From contig JBAZOD010000068.1 in NCBI GenBank assembly GCA_041648955.1, positions 1 to 5,054 of the forward strand: 5,054 nt of DNA, read 5' to 3'. Source of the DNA: JBAZOD01 sp041648955. GTDB lineage: Bacteria > Patescibacteriota > Patescibacteriia > Patescibacteriales > JAQTRU01. Positions 3,805 to 5,054 of this stretch are shown here, one piece after another. The first letter of the stretch is position 1. Each line of letters opens with the position of its first letter. The position numbers and the translations under genes are program-made. The notes under the pieces are model-generated. The model was not told the DNA's origin and did no database searches. It worked only from the letters and a program-made list of their open reading frames with translations.

Positions 3805-4335
3805 ATGGAAAAGATTAACCATGTTGTTCCGACTGTTGACGATATCCAAATTTTTGAGACCCGTGGCCCATGGAATACGAAATCTGGCGGGAGACTCGAC
3901 GTGTTGTTCGCAATACCTCTCGCAACGGCGCAGGAAAAGTACTTTCATTATGAAAAGATTGAAATGGATTGCGTGCCGGGCGATATCCGCGGACTAAGGG
4001 TCTATACGGTTCGCGATTTACCGAGTGGCAGAATTGGCGGTACTGAATGGCACCGGATTCGCGAAGAGATGGTGTTCGCGCTTGAGGGGTCGGTATTTTG
4101 GATGTGCGAAGATCTTTTCGGAGGCCAAAGAAATTTTGTCCTTGGCGCTGGCGTGGGAATATGGATGCCGCCTTTTATCCGGCATACCTACGAAGTCAGA
4201 GAGGAGAAGAGTGGTCTTTTTATCATTGCAAACACACTCTTCGTTCCTGAAGATCCCAGAACTCATGATACATATTCCGAAGAAACATTTCGTGAACTTC
4301 AAGTTGAATATGGCGCGACAACCAGGGAAGCGTGA
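3805..4335 (+). CDS. FdtA/QdtA/WxcM-like cupin protein
   Basis: A 176-residue protein with an N-terminal extension of about 60 residues and one cupin domain. From R65-V-Y-T-V-R-D-L-P onward it follows the order of the sugar 3,4-ketoisomerase family (FdtA/QdtA, WxcM-like, PF05523): P-x-G, the metal/active-site turn, E-x-x-F-A-L-E-G-S-V, a long hydrophobic strand, W120-M-P-P-F-I-R-H127, then I-A-N ... D-P-R-x-H-D-T-Y. Characterised members convert dTDP-4-keto-6-deoxyglucose to the 3-keto form in surface-sugar synthesis. Here the usual R-G-x-H-A-H turn reads I77-G-G-T-E-W-H83, so one of the paired histidines is lost, and the function is uncertain. No sugar-nucleotide genes lie nearby. Start at 3805 is set by GAGGAG. 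By hand count GC is about 49.5% over 3841-4260, far above the neighbours, suggesting transfer. It has its own promoter and terminator. Confidence 0.72.
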   Translation: MEKINHVVPTVDDIQIFETRGPWNTKSGGRLDVLFAIPLATAQEKYFHYEKIEMDCVPGDIRGLRVYTVRDLPSGRIGGTEWHRIREEMVFALEGSVFWMCEDLFGGQRNFVLGAGVGIWMPPFIRHTYEVREEKSGLFIIANTLFVPEDPRTHDTYSEETFRELQVEYGATTREA

Positions 4336-4378
4336 GATATCACTTCCTGAAGCCGTCAAGCTTATTTAGCTCCGGCTC

Positions 4379-4412
4379 AAAGACCCCTTGTAATATTACT
4401 CGGGGTCTTTTT
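4379..4412 (+). terminator. Rho-independent terminator of the FdtA-like cupin gene
   Basis: AAAGACCCC (4379-4387) pairs with GGGGTCTTT (4402-4410), nine pairs, followed by more T. The loop contains the small palindrome GTAATATTAC, which may fold as an inner stem. It lies 43 bases after the TGA. Confidence 0.92.
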
Positions 4413-4429
4413 TAATACCATTTTTTTAA

Positions 4430-4461
4430 GACTTTAGTCCACGTTTTTGTAGACTAAAGTC
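4430..4461. repeat. AGTCCAC hairpin repeat, copy 2
   Basis: GACTTTAGTCCAC (4430-4442) and GTAGACTAAAGTC (4449-4461) form a 13-base stem with a single C-A mismatch and a GTTTTT loop. An AT-rich T run follows (4463-4469), so it could also terminate transcription on the plus strand. It shares AGTCCAC and TGTAGACTAAAGT exactly with the copy at 2596. Confidence 0.75.
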
Positions 4462-4482
4462 ATTTTTTTAAAAAACGGGGAT

Positions 4483-4504
4483 AAGTCCACATTTTTGTGG
4501 ACTT
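4483..4504 (+). repeat. AGTCCAC hairpin repeat, copy 3, terminator-like
   Basis: AAGTCCACA (4483-4491) pairs perfectly with TGTGGACTT (4496-4504) around TTTT, followed by a T-rich tail. It is the third hairpin within about 130 bases after the cupin gene and could be a back-up terminator. It is the same repeat family as 2596 and 4430, with G in place of A in the right arm, which restores perfect pairing. Confidence 0.75.
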
Positions 4505-4510
4505 TTCTTT

Positions 4511-4530
4511 TTATTTTTGCTAATATTAGC
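4511..4530. repeat. TTATTTTTGCTAATATTAG motif, copy 2
   Basis: It matches 2671-2688 apart from one extra T and ends in the perfect 12-base palindrome GCTAATATTAGC (4519-4530). It lies seven bases after the third AGTCCAC hairpin. Confidence 0.5.
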
Positions 4531-4627
4531 ATAAAATATTGTCGTGTATAACTTGGGGAAAACTATATTATTGATTGATAAATTATTAAAAATTTGATAA
4601 TATAAAGTGTTTTGTATTTTTTATATT

Positions 4628-4641
4628 TAGAGAATTCTCTA
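4628..4641. promoter_or_regulatory. 14-base perfect palindrome upstream of trxB
   Basis: TAGAGAATTCTCTA is a perfect palindrome about 110 bases upstream of the trxB ATG in a strongly AT-rich region. It is followed by a T-rich stretch on the plus strand. It could be a dimeric regulator's operator or a weak hairpin; nothing in the sequence names a regulator. Confidence 0.35.
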
Positions 4642-4726
4642 TTTTATTTTTCTGAATAGGACAAAGCTCATATTTTTTTATTGGTTTTTTTCTTGCTTAA
4701 AAATATAAAAAAATATACAATGACCT

Positions 4727-4732
4727 TATAAT
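4727..4732 (+). promoter_or_regulatory. -10 box of trxB
   Basis: A perfect TATAAT lies 20 bases before the trxB ATG, predicting a leader of about 14 bases. No good -35 is found at 16-18 bases upstream (only TATAAA-like sequence), so the promoter may need an activator or rely on the AT-rich upstream region. Confidence 0.5.
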
Positions 4733-4752
4733 TAAATAATTAATAAGAATAT

Positions 4753-5054
4753 ATGTACGATACAATCATAATCGGCGCTGGACCAGCCGGCATGACGGCC
4801 GCGATTTATGCCGCTCGTCGAGAAATGAAGACTTTGGTTATAGGAAAAGAAGTCGGCGGGCAGATGATTTGGGCTTCGGAAATTGAAAATTATCCCGGAT
4901 TTAAGATAATTAATAGTTATGATTTAATATCTCAGATGCAAGAGCAGGTGAAAAGCCTGGGGGTAGAAATAAAAACTGAAGAAGTAAAAAGAATAGAAAA
5001 AAATAATGATGGAACTTTTGTTTTACATTCTAGTCGCGAGGAATATAGAGCGAA
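4753..5054 (+). CDS. trxB: Thioredoxin reductase, N-terminal part, cut by window end
   Basis: The first 100 residues of an NADPH-dependent FAD flavoprotein of the thioredoxin reductase family, which keeps thioredoxin reduced in the cytoplasm. The FAD-binding Rossmann motif is perfect: I5-I-I-G8-A-G-P-A-G13 with A-A-I-Y-A-A-R after it. V34-G-G-Q then E43-I-E-N-Y-P-G-F50 is the signature that separates thioredoxin reductases from other small flavoproteins. D57-L-I-S-Q-M and the segment G70-V-E-I follow the family order. The CxxC active site and NADPH domain lie beyond 5054, so ferredoxin-type or CxxC-less relatives cannot be excluded. The ATG at 4753 gives the usual family N-terminus; only a weak AAGAA is upstream. 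With superoxide reductase in the same window it points to oxidative-stress and thiol handling. Confidence 0.95.
   Translation, partial: MYDTIIIGAGPAGMTAAIYAARREMKTLVIGKEVGGQMIWASEIENYPGFKIINSYDLISQMQEQVKSLGVEIKTEEVKRIEKNNDGTFVLHSSREEYRA

Larger units (their letters stand above)
4336..4752. other. Gene-free region before trxB
   Basis: No convincing coding frame is seen in these 417 bases on either strand. In order it holds the cupin terminator, two AGTCCAC hairpins (4430-4461 and 4483-4504), the palindrome GCTAATATTAGC (4519-4530), a GTGTATAACTTGGGGAAAACT string that weakly recalls DnaA-box clusters (about 4543-4563), a very AT-rich stretch, the 14-base palindrome TAGAGAATTCTCTA (4628-4641), and a TATAAT just before trxB. 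Confidence 0.7.

Noticed and set aside
3686..3997. Plus-strand open frame of 103 residues upstream of and overlapping the cupin gene
   Set aside because: It begins in the T run of a terminator, spans the cupin promoter and overlaps the well-supported cupin frame; no family is recognisable.
4018..4369. Open frames of 113-114 residues on both strands within the cupin gene
   Set aside because: They are alternative-frame readings of the GC-rich cupin gene, have no own ribosome binding site, and run into its 3' non-coding part.

Overview
The window is AT-rich, uses TGA as an ordinary stop, and carries short bacterial genes. The mix of genes (bactofilin, a degenerate diacylglycerol-kinase-like protein, class I superoxide reductase, a tRNA followed directly by a small GIY-YIG nuclease, few strong Shine-Dalgarno sites) suggests a Patescibacteria (Candidate Phyla Radiation) chromosome or a similarly small-genomed, low-oxygen bacterium. 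This placement is an inference from gene content, not a phylogenetic result.

Left part (1-2351), minus strand: five closely spaced genes read leftwards from one good sigma70-type promoter at 2323-2351 (TTGACA-17-TACAAT). In transcription order they are a bactofilin, a diacylglycerol-kinase-like protein with altered catalytic motifs, a 56-residue cysteine-rich protein, a small cupin, and a two-iron superoxide reductase. Gaps are 16 to 54 bases, so co-transcription is likely. The last three genes form a plausible metal/redox module.

Middle (2352-3237), plus strand: tRNA-Arg(CCT), an AT-rich spacer with a heptamer tandem repeat and a dispersed hairpin, tRNA-Ala(GGC), a GC-rich hairpin-forming stretch touching the tRNA 3' end, and a GIY-YIG nuclease whose stop codon lies inside its own terminator palindrome.

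Right part (3238-5054), plus strand: a spacer with two copies of a GTTCTTTGTAGAAC dyad, a 79-residue membrane protein started behind a nine-G run and closed by a strong terminator, then a self-contained FdtA/WxcM-like cupin gene with its own promoter, strong ribosome binding site and terminator and a clearly higher GC content. A 417-base gene-free region with three hairpins and several palindromes follows, and then the first 100 codons of thioredoxin reductase (trxB), cut by the window edge.

Superoxide reductase and thioredoxin reductase together indicate defence against reactive oxygen and thiol maintenance. I do not see a clear new defence or mobile system. The least explained items are the tRNA-Ala/GIY-YIG unit, the dispersed AGTCCAC hairpins, the cysteine-rich small protein, and the GC-rich cupin cassette.
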